A stretch of 64,000 bases of DNA from Cladopsammia gracilis (GCA_022457155.1 JAJGOT010000352.1:593501-657500), one strand, 5' to 3'; positions 20,678-32,527 are shown, counted from the first letter of the stretch. Numbers and translations: made by a program. Notes: generated from the letters alone by a model not told the origin.

Positions 20678-21230
20678 AGATTGCAGTTTGACATCAGCCT
20701 TGCCATAATTATGCATGTATGCGCTATTGTTTTAATTTCTTTAGGTGTTCTTTTGTCTCGGCTTTTGTTTCAGTTTTACGAACGGTATGCATAGCTAATG
20801 TATGGGATTATACCAGAAACCCATAAGTGGGTTGAAACGTGCAACTGTCTCTTGTACGCTTCAAATATCCTTCAAAACAAGCTTTCGATTATTCAATTTG
20901 CTAAGACGTTGTTACAGCTATATTTGGAAAATCAAGATAAAAATATTAACCAATCAATTCGCTGAAACAACTTGCTTCCAATCTCGAGGGACCGAGGGAT
21001 TTCCAAATATGGTACTAAGCAAAAATGATATTCGGAAGCTGTGAATGCGCGTTACACGTTTCAGCCCACTTATGGCAGTCATGTCCAATACTGTCGCACT
21101 GATTTTCTTTTAGCTTTATTACATGTAGAGCTTAGTACATTTTATAGTTTGTATCAGGAGGGGTTCGGTTGCAATTGGAACGAAAGTTCTGTTCCTTACT
21201 CCTGCCACACTTAAATTTATTTTCCATTAA
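20678..21230 (+). other. 3' flank of copy C
   Basis: 20706-20815 and ~21185-21230 match 1-215 at the window start. The middle is interrupted by the MITE at 20821-21075 and about 100 further bases. Confidence 0.7.
20821..21075. mobile_element. MITE in the 3' flank of copy C
   Basis: CCATAAGTGGGTTGAAACGT and ACGTTTCAGCCCACTTATGG are 20-bp inverted ends. It is absent from the paralogous flank at 100-130. Length 255 bp. The small + frame over it is not a gene. Confidence 0.85.
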
Positions 21231-21389
21231 GTATTTAAGCAATAGAACACATTTTCTATGAGTTTACCGGCGTTATATACCCACGCGGGATGTTGGGAGA
21301 ACACTTGAAAAGCTTGTAAAGCTTGTGTTCCATTGCTTTTATGAAATAATAATTTGTAAAGCAACGAAAACTGTCTTGATTTAAAAGAT

Positions 21390-23245
21390 ATGTTTCGACA
21401 ATCCTTTGTCATCTTCAGTTTGAAATTTTAAGTTGCAAAGTTGAATTTATACTAGTGTAAATGAAAATGATAATGAGAGAAAACACCTTTGACAAATGAA
21501 AGAATGTGTGACAATACGTGATTAAAAAGAAAGTTTTAAATTAACATGATACAACTGTTGGTTCAAAGAAGGTTATTCCCATTTGATATGTAAAGCTTCC
21601 TTTATCTCTGAATAATCCTGTGTGTCGAAGCCAAGAACGTGTTGGAACATATAGAATCATCATGCGACATCATGTCTGCTGTACACGTTCGACGTACTAT
21701 ATTAATGAAAGAAAAAATTCGTGTCCCGAGCAGGATTCGAACCCACTTCTCCCCCGCACACTAGTCGGGCGTGATATCCACTACACCATCGGGTCACCAC
21801 GCTGGATACGTAGCAACTTATTGATGTTACTAGATAGAACGTGGCCAATCCATGGAACAGTTTTCTTTCATAGTACGTTTCATAGCCTTTTAAAACCTCT
21901 CCAGGTTTAGTACATTAATATTTCTGAATAATCCTGTGTGTCGAAGCCAAGAACGTGTTGGAACATATAGAATCATCATGCGACATCACGTCTGCTGTAC
22001 ACGTTCAACGTACTATATTAATGAAGGAAAAAATTCGTGTCCCGAGCAGGATTCGAACCCACTTCTCCTCGCACACTAGTCGGGCGTGATATCCACTACA
22101 AATTTGTAATTTTTTCTTTCATTAATATAGTACGTCGAACGTGTACAGCAGACGTGATGTCGCATGATGATTCTATATAGCTTCCTTTATCTTAAGCTGA
22201 AAATTGGTGGAAGCATGATCTAAAATATTGAAACAATTAGGTGAACATAAACTGTGGCATTCGTTAGAGTCTTCCAGGTGTTTGAATACGTGAGAGGCCC
22301 TATCAGTGGAGAAGTGCTCACGAACGCGTGGAAAAATGTCGGGTGGTTTCGCCGACGTAGCAGGCATTACAGCCTGCACACAAAAATTTGTAAACAACAC
22401 ACGATCGGAGCCCGCTCGGGATAGGGTCTTTCACGCTAAACATGTTGCTGATCTTGAAAGACGAAAAGACTAACTTTATATCTATATTACTACAATAGTG
22501 TTTGATAAGTTGCCGAATCCTTTTCTGTGTAACACTGGAAAAATGGCCTGTATAAGGTAATTTGAAATAAAACGGGGGTACAGCTTTAGTGGTAGGATCT
22601 GGGGGACAGTCAGGAATGTTGTGGGTCCCAGTAATGTAACGGCTGACAATCTCAATTAATTAGGTGGGGAAAAGATTTTTTTTAAGGATTTTCATGAGTT
22701 TAGTAATATCTTCATGAAAGCCTAACCAGGTGTTATTATTAATCTTATAGGTTCTGTCCACAAGTCTTAATGAGACCCAATTTGTAGGAAAATGATGTGA
22801 AAGAAAAATAATTAGTTAATAGACCAGTAAAGGTCTTCTTAAGATAGACGCTGGTAACAGGAGAATCTGAAATATTGTTAATCAGAACTGACGAATGGTA
22901 TAGTATGATCTACCTCTTTTTCCATGGTAAATATAATATTGGGATGCCTAGAGTTGATATAGTTGAAAAACAGAACAGCATCATGGTCCGAGTGAAATAA
23001 ACAAAAAGTATCATCTACATATCGGCGATAAAATAAAAGACATAAAATCTCAGACCCCTCAAAATTTTCGAGCCATAACGTTTCCCATGATGTCCCATAA
23101 AAAGGTTAGCAAGAACGGGAGCAAGGGGAGAACCCATGGCTACACCATCTATCTGATCGTAAAACGAACCATTAAATAAAAAGTGGGTCTGGGCAGTGGC
23201 TACGGAAAAAAGATTCTTTAATTCAGAATTAACTTAAGTTCGGGG
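21390..23245 (-). pseudogene. Penelope-like retroelement, RT + GIY-YIG relic
   Basis: Read on the - strand from 23240, the translation shows an RT with [19 protein letters not shown], then after a frameshift '[12 protein letters not shown]', and [11 protein letters not shown] at ~23005-23025 (YVDD catalytic box). These are followed by SRHPNIIFTMEKE. Toward 22173 a GIY-YIG-type tail follows: PDIFPRVREHF, VFKHLEDSNECHSLCSPNCF, ILDHASTNFQLKIKEAI. The end near 21390 carries the typical TTTCGACA...TTTGTCATCTTC motif of Penelope-like elements. Frameshifts and a 571-bp insertion (21608-22178) make it inactive. Confidence 0.85.
21608..22178. mobile_element. SINE-like cluster nested in the Penelope-like element
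   Basis: AGCTTCCTTTATCT occurs at 21594-21607 and again at 22179-22192, a 14-bp target duplication. Inside are two direct copies (from ~21609 and ~21924) of a unit of about 190 bp that starts TGAATAATCCTGTGTGTCGA. Each ends with a tRNA-like module on the - strand (A-box TGGTGTAGTGG, B-box GGTTCGAATCC). A partial inverted copy lies at 22110-22175. This fits tRNA-derived SINEs. Confidence 0.7.
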
Positions 23246-24198
23246 TTTCCCTCGGAGATATAATTAACCGCCAGTTGTTTCGCGTTGTTTAGCTTGTTTT
23301 GTTTTGCTCTTGGAGTAGCGGAGCGATTTTTCGCGCACTTTTAGCTTTATCATTTCCCGAAGAAGTGAAGGATTTACCGATTCATCATTTTTGTACTGAT
23401 CGAGTGTTCGTCATCAGAATTTAGATCGTCTTACAAAAGTTGTGCAACACGCAACAAGCCGGCACAATATCTGCAACCTTTGTGTATCGTCCTTTAACTC
23501 CTTTAGAATGCACCGCTAAAGTGTCTTTTACTTTCCGTACGCTCGTTCCACAACAACGCGTAGTTTTGTTACCACTCTGTTGCGGAACCTTTCTTGCGCC
23601 GGTGTCAAGCGACCGCTATGAGACTATGATAGCCCGTCATAACGAAAGGGCTCAAGGGGGCAGGTAGGCAGTGTCACTGACCAAATACAGCCGAACGTTT
23701 ACATGGTTTATAACCCTTGTTCCGCCCATGACATCACCCGCCCTGATTATGCTATGAAGTTCGCTTCTACGGAAAACTCTTACATCATGAACGCTGCCAG
23801 GGTAGCCCGTGCTAACATCTAAAATCTTGCACTCTTAGTCAGTTAACTCAACAAGTGCGGCCGCAGCCAGTGTATTTTACCAGACAGCGCTTTGCACGCA
23901 AAATTATTAATGCAGAAACATGAAGCCCGTTCGTGAATATAAACAGTTCAACGAAATACGCGAAAATTTTCTAAGTCCCCCCTAATGAGATGCAATTCAC
24001 GGACCGTGGTTTCTTGAATACGGTCCGTCTGTTCAGTTTACGAACCGTACGCTCCGTACCGATCGACTCTTAACGTCACGACCGGAAGGAATTCTACGGA
24101 CCGTACCTTAGCTTTCACGAAACTTGACTGTGTACGGATCGTCAACGTTTAATGGCGGTCCGTATCAGTGCGACAGTCTGTAAATTGGACATGACTGC
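23246..24198. other. no gene recognised
   Basis: A frame of 75 codons at 23440-23667 has no recognisable motif. 24000-24195 is rich in ACGGACCGTA-type palindromic words and is related to 5050-5165. Confidence 0.4.
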
Positions 24199-24782
24199 TC
24201 ATTGCTGCCGTTTCATTATCGGTCGCGATTATGTTTCGAGTTTTGCAAGCAGAACTACTAGACAGTCTACAATCCAACGCTATTCTAGGATTAATCCACG
24301 GCGTTGCTGAAGTCATTGAACGAAGCACAATGGTTTTGATTGATCACATTTGTTATCGGCTGTGGAAAAGAAAATCCGCTACTTGGGGAAGTTTTCGCAC
24401 TCCTCGCCGTGAGAAACTAATGGCTGATATCGTTATCATGAGCATGATGTCTGAATCAACTGCTAACGGATTTATATACATGTATCAATTTATTTGCCTG
24501 CAAGACAGGTCCATTTTGCAACTACTACACACGTTTGCCATCTATACTTCAGTTCCGCTTGTAATTGAGTGGTTCTTCACCAGTGTGTCTCTAGCGATCA
24601 AGACTCGTTATCAGAATATAGCTGTCACGGATGTTTGGCGAATGCGCTGGAAAAGACACGTTTTAGTGGCGATTGTAAATGTAGTGCCCTTAGCTATATA
24701 TACTAGCGAAGACCTTTTAAAACTTGTACGTGGTCAATTGAGTGAAGTTTGTCGTAAGACTTGCAGAATGCCATTTACTTGA
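24199..24782 (+). pseudogene. membrane-protein array copy D, C-terminal half only
   Basis: Homology to the intact copy at 49274-50905 begins abruptly at 24199 (equivalent to ~50311, residue ~347) and continues to the stop. The upstream half is missing and replaced by unrelated sequence. There is a 3-nt insertion (CTACTA for CTT, giving an extra Leu). A 12-nt deletion removes IVSV before NGFIYMYQF. The remaining frame from ATG 24231 is open for 183 codons and ends in the E/G-type C-terminus (KTCRMPFT). It lacks the N-terminal domain and most membrane segments and has no conserved 5' block, so I call it a pseudogene. Confidence 0.85.
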
Positions 24783-25640
24783 AGACAAAATTACAATTTT
24801 TTGGTCATTGTGAGGAGCTCGGCTCGCTTTAAATTTCTTTAAATCACACAGTTGACCAATTTTGTACCGGCCGGTGCCTTATGTTATGTAGCTTACTCAG
24901 CAGCATTGTATAACCACAAATATACCCTTTAAGCTTTTAGTGCTTGTAACTAAAAACCCGGATCGGTGAACCCCACTTTTTATTATCGAATTGTATAAAA
25001 ATTAGCTTTAAATTTAAGGGGCATTCTCCGCCGAAATAGCAAAATTTCGTTTACCTCATTTCCATGTTATATCGCCAAATGCCACCAAATATACAACGAA
25101 AAAGATAAAATTAAAAGATTCTATAGAGGAAAACAGAAGCAGTAGTTTGCAGATAAAGTGCAAGATTACAAGCCCCTTGTTACCCTCTTCAGAAGGATAG
25201 AAGTGGATTACAGTTCATCAAATTTGATTTCTTGACAGGCGATCAAGAAATTAAAGTTGCCATTCTTGTGGTATTTTGACATTTTTAACCGTTAATTTCT
25301 TTGTTTTCATCCCTTTGGTTAATTTTAAGTTTCTGGCCATAATCAAGATTTTTCAGCCAGGACATTGTCCTTTTAAGATAAAACGTTTTACAAAGTTTTG
25401 AAAAATTGCGGAAAGGGTTCAAACAGGGAATTTGCTTGAGACCATTTTTGTCGAATCAACTAATAAGGAGTGGTATTAATGCATACAAATTTAAATTAAG
25501 ATATCGAAATTAGATTTTTTTAGCTTACCGTCTTTCAGTATAGAAAGCAAAAAACTGAAAGGTTCGTAACCAAATTAAGATCATAGTACACGTGTTTGGT
25601 CTTTCGTTATTACAGCAATGTGTCAGACATACTGCTGAGA
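24783..25640 (+). other. 3' flank of copy D joined to an upstream relic of a lost copy
   Basis: 24783-25440 matches the 3' flank of copy G (50906-52830) without that copy's two insertions. From 25440, and clearly from TTAGCTTACCGTCTTTCAGTA at ~25519, it matches the 5' flank type seen at 37580-38300 and 48440-48670. No gene body follows, so a family member has been deleted here. Confidence 0.7.
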
Positions 25641-25674
25641 ATGTGAAGGATGTTTATATAGGAAGAAGAGTTAC

Positions 25675-26170
25675 AATTTTTATAATAATAATTTCCATGA
25701 CAATTTCTATAGCGCCAAAATCCAAAAGTTTACAAAAGCGCGCTTTACAAAAGTAAGAAAAATTCATAACAAAAACGAGAATGTTAAAATAAAAATTGTC
25801 TAAATATGTGAACATTAACTAGATATTAACAAAATGTTTTTTGAAAAAGGAAGCTTTTTATCTTATTTTAAAAAATATTAACTGAAGTACAGTTCCTAAT
25901 TTCAATGGATAAAGAGTTGAACTTCCATAATTTAGGAGCACAGATAGAGAACGCTCTGTTTCCATAAGCCTTCAAATTAGAAGAAGGAGTAACTAATAGT
26001 TTTGAAGAAGAAGATCTAAGGTTGCGTGCTGGGGTGTAAATTGAAAGTAGGTATTGTATATAAAAAAGGTGCTAAATTATGAAGAGCTTTTTAAGTAAAC
26101 AGTAAGTTAAGAGCAACATTCATAAAAATAGATTGATAACAACATTCATAAAAATAGATTGATTGATAGA
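25675..26170 (-). repeat. possible truncated non-LTR element, 3' end
   Basis: (TAA)n followed by TTTCCATGACAATTTCTATA looks like the reversed 3' tail of a non-LTR retrotransposon or SINE. No coding region is recognisable. 26120-26160 holds a short direct repeat of AACATTCATAAAAATAGATT. Confidence 0.35.
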
Positions 26171-26575
26171 GAGAGAGAGTAACTGGACACGGTTATACTT
26201 TTGACTCCGGTTTAATGCATACATGTCTGTTTCGTACAGGGAACCTGCACTCCTCAGTGCAAGTCCAAAAGTGATCTACAAAAAACATTTACAGTATAAA
26301 ATAAAAGCATCATATCTCCATGGAGATAAGATGCATGTCTAGACGATGTCACAACACGTTTCTCAGCAAAAATGTCTCTGTGTCTACATTTACTGAATAA
26401 TTCGCTTCGTTTGTTCAAGGTTGCGGCTTTCGGTTTGCACAAAATAAAAAACTTTTCTTCTATTAATAAATAACGTCACTTCGTCGTATTCGAGTAGTGG
26501 GGAGCACAGCATAAAATGTCCCACTTAATTGCGGGATCTAAGTTGTTGTCTTTCAAGTGTCAAGTACTATAGATG
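26171..26575. other. no gene recognised
   Basis: Only short frames without motifs. Confidence 0.4.
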
Positions 26576-26698
26576 TTTTGCACGGCAGCCACGTTGCATG
26601 GCAGGAACAATAGATTCTTTTCCCTATGGGAAAGAATGTTCTTTCTAATGCAAAAGATTTGCATTGTTCCTGCCATGCAACATGGCTGCCGTGCAAAA
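26576..26698. mobile_element. foldback MITE
   Basis: TTTTGCACGGCAGCCACGTT and its near-complement AACATGGCTGCCGTGCAAAA bound a 123-bp palindrome with inner arms GCATGGCAGGAACAAT / ATTGTTCCTGCCATGC. Confidence 0.85.
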
Positions 26699-26983
26699 CC
26701 GCTATTGATCACAGACGTCATTTGAAATAGCTTGAATTTTGCGTCGCTTCACGGACCGTTGATTTCAATAATACTAATCACGTGTCGACTCAAAATTTGT
26801 GCTCGCGCGGCCTCCGAAATGAAACCCGCGGCAACGAAAACTTAAACCGGCGGCAAACGAAAAATTGCGTCACTTGTTTACATTTTAGTCGCAGATACTA
26901 TTAGTAATTTCGAGGATCTTGTAATCTGCTTTCGTGGTTTAGCAAAAATTTCAGTGTCCAACATGGGGCGTACATTTTGTCCT

Positions 26984-27354
26984 GTAGCCTGCAAAGCAGG
27001 CGTATTTTGGAGCGCGATCCATGGATTTGTTTTCGGGAATGACTTTAATACGCCATCTTGGACGTTAATACTACCAGAGAGTTGGGAAGAGTTGAAAACT
27101 GATTTTAATTTCCGTTAACCCTTTCCCTCCCAGAGTCAATATTATGGAATACATGTAGTGTAGTTCTAACTTTTGAGTCTGTCAACGAAATCCTATGGTG
27201 TGACAATTCAAATGAAACCTCTTCAGCAGTACTTTTCCATGGTACCATTTGTTTTTCAATATTTTACAAAATGAAATTTGAGATTTTTCTTGAATTTTGA
27301 TTTTTGGCACTCTTGGGAGTGAAAGGGTTAAAAACGCCTGCTCTGCAGGCTATT
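26984..27354. mobile_element. MITE with GTAGCCTGCAAAGCAGGCG ends
   Basis: GTAGCCTGCAAAGCAGGCG at 26984 and CGCCTGCTCTGCAGGCTA near 27335-27352 are imperfect inverted ends. The interior from ~27116 to 27330 is a dispersed repeat found in opposite orientation at 31150-31356 (shared mark CCCAGAGTCAATAWT). Confidence 0.55.
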
Positions 27355-27379
27355 TGTCCTGAGACGAGGGATTATCGAC

Positions 27380-28357
27380 ACCATTGTTTATAATGGAGAG
27401 GACTATTTTTTGAGTGTCTTTCTAGGTAGTTATGTTGGAAGAAAATTCAACGTTAGCGGGAACACTGTAAAGAACATTTGGATAAATTTCTGTGAGGGTG
27501 GAGAAATTGGTCCTCGAGATAAAAAAGGAAGTCAAAATCCGCCGCATTTGACCGAAACTGCGTTGGAAGTCATGGAAGTTTTGAAACAAAGTACACCGTC
27601 GATGCCCCTAAAGAAAATCCAAAATGTGGTCAAAACACACTGTAATGTAAACGGTGGAACTTCGCGAAGTGCGATCAGCTAGCCGAGCCATAAGATCGAA
27701 ATTGTTGTGCGGTCCAATGTCCTGGAAAAGAACGTCGACTCGCTCTATAGACATATTTTCCCCTGAAAATATTAACTATTGTCAAGACTTTCTAACGTAC
27801 ATGTCTGCAGTAGATCCATACAAGATCAAATGTTTCGATGAGGCAGGATTTTTAAATCCTGCCTCATGTTGCCAAGGCAAATTACGGTCACTCCCTTGTT
27901 GGCGCTATCGTGTATTGAAGTCGCCCGAAATATAAACACACCAAATGTGACTCTTCAGGTTCTCGCAGGTTTGGAAGGGATAATGTACGCAAAAACTGTT
28001 GACGGAACAACAGGTACAGTAGATTTTCTCAATGTTTTCGGCGAGACATCCGAGAACTTCCTTCCAAATGGGGAGGCGCCAGTTGTTCGATATGGCGATC
28101 ACATCGTACTCGCCAACCACGCGACTCATCACAATGAAGGGTGGTATGCTTTGGGGCGGTGGATGGATGAGCAAGGAATTGAAGTTGTTTATTTACCGAC
28201 ATACTCGCCAGAATTTAACCCCATTGAGTTGGCTTTCAGCAAAATGAAAACACTGGCAAAATGGGAGAACATTCGTCAGTCCTTTTATCGGAACATGCAT
28301 GTTGGGGTGTACAATTGTGTCGAGCAGATAACAGAGCATGACATTAGAGGATTCTGA
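27380..28357 (+). pseudogene. Tc1/mariner-like DDE transposase, frameshifted
   Basis: The first frame (27410-27682) gives a helix-turn-helix region (VGRKFNVSGNTVKNIW...LTETALEVMEVLK). The next (27654-27935) contains IKCFDEAGF with the first catalytic Asp. The third (27866-28357) gives GDHIVLANHATHHNEG and YLPTYSPEFNPIE, the usual second-Asp and Glu boxes of the DDE_3/Tc1 fold. In this copy the second box reads LAN where DN is expected, so the second catalytic Asp appears lost. Two frame changes occur (near 27660-27700 and ~27870), the latter beside a small palindrome (GCAGGATTTTTAAATCCTGC). No terminal repeats were identified. Confidence 0.85.
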
Positions 28358-29601
28358 CTACCGTAAAGCGGGATACATCGCTATTTGATAAAACGATACC
28401 AATTCAGTGCACGAGTGTGAAAAAGGGACGGCGTAGCGTATTTTCAATTGGGGGAGTGCTTAAAAGCGAGCGTTAGAGGCGCGACCCTTTGAGGAGATCT
28501 GGGGGCATCTCCCTTCCCCCAGAATATTTCGAAATATAGAGGACCCTAGAGGCTTGGAGTGCTATTTTCGGCATTCTCTTCGAGATATTTCTTCAATGAA
28601 ATAGTTATAAATTCTTTAATGCTTTCTTATTTATTTATTTTTTATTTCTTCTAGTTGTTTTTCTTTTTTAATGTTTTCTTTTTTATTTCTTTTAAATTTT
28701 TTATGCTTGAAGTTGAGGGGAAAGCCACCCATGATAATTTTCATGATAATTACCAGAGCTTGTTTAAAGTTTGCTTTATTATCTTGGAACAGGAAGAAAA
28801 AATCGCCGAAAGTGATAAAATCAAAGACCGAAATATTAAATAAAGAGACAATATATAACGGATAAAAAAGTTAAAATTCCACACGAATGGCAATTCAGAT
28901 TTCTTGATCGCCTGACACGAAGTCAAATTTGATGAATTGCAGTCCACTTTCATCCTTGCCGTCCTGCACTTTATCTCCAAACAACTCCTTTTTTTATAAC
29001 GGTTGGTGGAGTTTGGCGATATAACACCGGAAAAACGGTAAACAAAGGTTTGTGTTTTTCGGCGGTTTTTCAGTCCCTTTACAGCCAAATTCGTTGTATC
29101 GCGGTGCGCGAAATGCAAACTTCGAAAGTTTTCCGTTTTTTTTTTCTGTTCCGTCAATCATCTCAGTGGGGGGCAGGGTTAACACGGAGCGAGATTCCCG
29201 GAAGTTTGATTCGGAGAGTTCAATGGCGAGAAATTTTTTTCGGAGAGCTGGCGATAAAGGATTTTTAATCGAAAAAGATGGATACAGGAGAGGAATTCAG
29301 AAAGTTAATTTGATTCGGCGATTTTTACCTTAGATTCGTTTCTTCGCTTGTAAATCTGATTTGCATCGGGCATATTAGTGAGCTCCGCTGGCGTTGGGCG
29401 TTTTATCGGCATCAAGAGTTTGCATCGAAAAAAAAATCGACAACTAGGTATGGGGAAAACCTTCCTCGACTTCCATGGAATATTTGATATAGATGCTGGC
29501 AAAATTAACTCCGCTGGCGAGCCCGGAAGTTTGAGCTTTTTGTGTTGTTTACATCTACCGGGGGAAAGAAATATTCGTTACAGCCGACCGGTCATGCATC
29601 A
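28358..29601. other. no gene recognised
   Basis: Short overlapping frames on both strands (for example 28750-29157 -) lack recognisable motifs. 28870-28990 resembles parts of the array flank around 52590-52690 (TTCTTGATCGCCTG..., GATGAATTGCAGTCCAC) in inverse orientation, so this may be an inverted flank fragment. Confidence 0.4.
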
Positions 29602-29781
29602 CAGGGGCGGATCCAGGATTTTTTTTAGGAGGGGGTGCACCACTAAGGAATGTTTTTTTTTTTTCACATAGTTTTTTTTTTTTTTTTTTTGCAGAATACC
29701 AGTTGTATTAGAAAACCGCAGGTTATCTCAAGGGGGGGGGGGGGGCGCACCCCCTGCACCCTCCCCCAAGATTCCCCCCTG
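29602..29781. mobile_element. hAT-type MITE with 5-bp target duplication
   Basis: Begins CAGGGGCGGATCCAGG, the same end as the hAT relic at 51471-52570, and ends in a degenerate CCCCCCTG. CATCA flanks both sides (29597-29601 and 29782-29786). The interior is poly-T and poly-G. Confidence 0.7.
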
Positions 29782-29786
29782 CATCA

Positions 29787-30643
29787 ACGGTAATAATATG
29801 CAAATATAAACTGACAGTATGTATCTAGATAACGAATGTAGTAGCAACGACGGAAAATAAAAGAAAACATACAAAAACAAGATGCGATGTCATTGAATAT
29901 GAACTAAATATTTGAAAGAAATCATCTTGAAGATTATTTTGAAGATGAAATCATCTACAGAATTTTGGGCTATAAGTTTGTCTACGGTACGGTACGCTCT
30001 TTCGAATCAGGCGAAGAAATTTGATCATAATTTCGCTTAATCACGCCGATTACAAGTATTTTACAGTTTACAGGTATTTCTTGCATTTAGCTCGTTTAAT
30101 TTTTCATAAATCGATCTCATGTTCAGTCTTCTAAAATGCATACCCCCCCCCCCCCCCCCCCCCACTGAAATGATTGACGGAACAAAAAAAAGACAGAAAA
30201 CGTTCGAATTTTGCATTTCGCGCATCGCGATACAACTAATTTGGCTGTAAGCAGATTATGCAAAATTACATGGCCATTATTGTATTTAGTGTTTGTTTTT
30301 TTGAAAGCGTTATGTCACGTGTATTCTTACGTTTTGGATAATGGCCGGCACTTTCAGTATTATCGGATTGGCTAACTAATAACTTTATATCAGTTCTAGT
30401 ACTTTCTGGGGGAATCGTACACTGAGTCATTGCTTTCAAGGGAACCATAGAAAACTGTTTTATGTCAGTGTTAAGTTAATAAAATATAGAAGATAAACAA
30501 AGCACTTTAAATTAAATTCTATAACTTTTGGCAAGCGCGCGCTTTCCCGCGCTTGGCGCCGGCTACATGTATTTGCTTCATCTTTATGCGTTTTGATTGG
30601 TTCATTGGATTGTCTGCATGTATTGTGATTGGCCAGAGTAATT
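29787..30643. other. no gene recognised
   Basis: No coding signal. A poly-C tract at 30145-30163 may mark a low-accuracy assembly site. Confidence 0.4.
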
Positions 30644-31038
30644 AAGTGCCTATCACCCCTAGAAAGTTATTTTCAGAATCAACTCTATGTACATTGAATA
30701 GTTGAATGGTAAAATATTTTTTTGTTTTGAACGTCGCGTTTGTGAGTTATAGAGATTTGAATTTACAAAATGCTAAGTAGATGACGTCAACCCGGGAATT
30801 TTCCATTATTTCTACGCCAATTTACAATGTGCAGTTTACAGCTTGAGGATAATTAATTTGATAAATACTAAAAATAAACTGTGGATAGTCAATTGATTCG
30901 TAAAAAATGTTACTTGTAAATTCAAATCTCTATAACTCACTAACACGACGTTCAAAACAAAAAAATATTTTACCATTCAACTATTCAGTGTACATAGAGT
31001 TGATTCTGAAAATAACTTTCTAGGGGTGATAGGCACTT
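30644..31038. mobile_element. MITE with ~150-bp inverted ends and TAATT target duplication
   Basis: AAGTGCCTATCACCCCTAGA at the left is mirrored by TCTAGGGGTGATAGGCACTT at the right. The arms continue through TTTTCAGAATCAACTC and GAGTTATAGAGATTTGAAT. TAATT flanks both sides (30639-30643, 31039-31043). Length 395 bp, non-coding. Confidence 0.9.
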
Positions 31039-31149
31039 TAATTTGGTTTTGGTTTTAGTACAATTCAAGTCAAAAGCGCTCCATGGTTTGGGTACAAGAA
31101 TTTGTCGCATCCTGCCTTCATTACCACCACATTTTTCGTTTTAACCCTT

Positions 31150-31356
31150 AGCTTCCAAGAATACCAAACTGATCAAAATTCGAGAAACATTCGATAGTTA
31201 ATTTTGTAAATTATTGAAAAACTAAATGGTAACATGCAAAAGTACTGCTAAAAAGTTTTCATATGTCTTTATGAATGGTCACACCATAGGATTTCGTCCA
31301 CATACTCAGAAGTTAGAACATGTCTTCATTATTGACTCTGGGAGTGAAAGGGTACC
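31150..31356. repeat. dispersed repeat, inverted relative to 27116-27330
   Basis: ATTGACTCTGGGAGTGAAAG and the preceding ~170 bp match the interior of 26984-27354 in reverse orientation. It lies immediately upstream of the GPCR fragment. Confidence 0.65.
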
Positions 31357-31428
31357 TGAAAGAGTTCTTGCAATTGATTCCATTGTCACGAGACATCTTT
31401 CTCAACAGGAGCGTTAAAGACAGCTTTC

Positions 31429-31872
31429 ATGACTGGAACAAGCTGGCTGATGTGGACGGCTTTGCTTCAATTCATTTTGCCCGCTGCAGTTGGGTTTCCT
31501 CTGTCCGTTGTTGTGGCAGTAGTAGTGTTAATCATTGTTCCCATCGTGAACCACGTTCGAATCGTCATTGCTATTCGTCGTCATAATCGTGAATTACACG
31601 ACGCTGTTTCAGGGCAGAATTTATCCATCATATTCAAGCGAGAAAAAAGAGTGGCCATCGACATGTTTATAGTTGTCGCTGTGCTAATGGTTTCCCTGGT
31701 TCCTACAGTAGCCGCCAGTGTGTTTCAAGGATTATTGGCCGAGAAATATGGTGTTATTTACGTGTGGTCAACAGCTCTTGTGTTTATTAATTCGTCTATA
31801 AACCCTGTTTTGTATTTGATTTGAAATGGTGAGATCAGAAGTGCAGTGAAATCCACAATTAAGTTATTCTAG
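31429..31872 (+). pseudogene. rhodopsin-family GPCR fragment (TM5-TM7)
   Basis: The frame encodes TM5 (LLQFILPAAVGFPLSVVVAV...), an intracellular loop with KREKRVAIDMF, TM6 (FIVVAVLMVSLVPTVAAS) and TM7 ending in the class A signature NSSINPVLYLI. At 31822-31824 an in-frame TGA follows directly. After it the frame continues as NGEIRSAVKSTIKLF to a TAG at 31870-31872, which looks like helix 8. TM1-TM4 are not found upstream, where a dispersed repeat begins. I therefore see a 5'-truncated gene copy with a premature stop. The ligand class cannot be told. Confidence 0.8.
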
Positions 31873-32126
31873 GTGGATAAGCTCAGTTGCAATAGGCTCT
31901 TTATCGTTTACTGATAAAGTTTTAGCTTTCTCAGTGTTGGTTTTCTACCCCCGGGGGGAGGGAAGGGGGGAGGTCCTCGAGATGTCTGATAGGGGTGTGC
32001 GGTGAGCTTCTTCACACCCGTTACCACCATCTGACCAAAATACGTACGATCGATTTTTTCGCATCAAAAAGACCTTATTCGTCATGGCAACCGATTTATT
32101 CATTATTCTTTTATATCCACGCTAAT

Positions 32127-32527
32127 TAACTCTCGGACGTACACGCCAAGATAATAGCGCCATGGCCAAGATGGCCGCCATCTTGGATTTTACTAAAAAT
32201 TCAAATTTATCGGAAAAATGCGGAAATTGCAAATATTGTTTGCTAGAGTTGAAAATAACACAGAATTAAACATTTTGATGCTTTTGGTAGCATTTTATAT
32301 ATTTCTCACTGAAAAAAGGTGAAAGACACGCACTTTAATTCAAAAATGTGTTGACCTCATGTTACTTATGACGTCATATCTCGTTACCATAGCAACCGGT
32401 TGTCGCCCAAACTTTACCAAAATGTTTCTTAAGGATAAACGAACAGCTGCTGAAAACGGTATGTGCTAATCTTAAATGTTTTGGAAAATATCGGAGAAAA
32501 ACCTTAACCTTGTACATCCGAGGGTTA
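32127..32527. mobile_element. MITE of the TTAACCCTCGG family
   Basis: Left end TAACTCTCGGACGTACA and right end TGTACATCCGAGGGTTA are inverted. The interior holds AAGATGGCCGCCATCTTGG and TTACTTATGACGTCATATC. Related copies or fragments are at 4100-4295, 35638-36006, 38598-39062 and 40185-40290. Confidence 0.75.
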
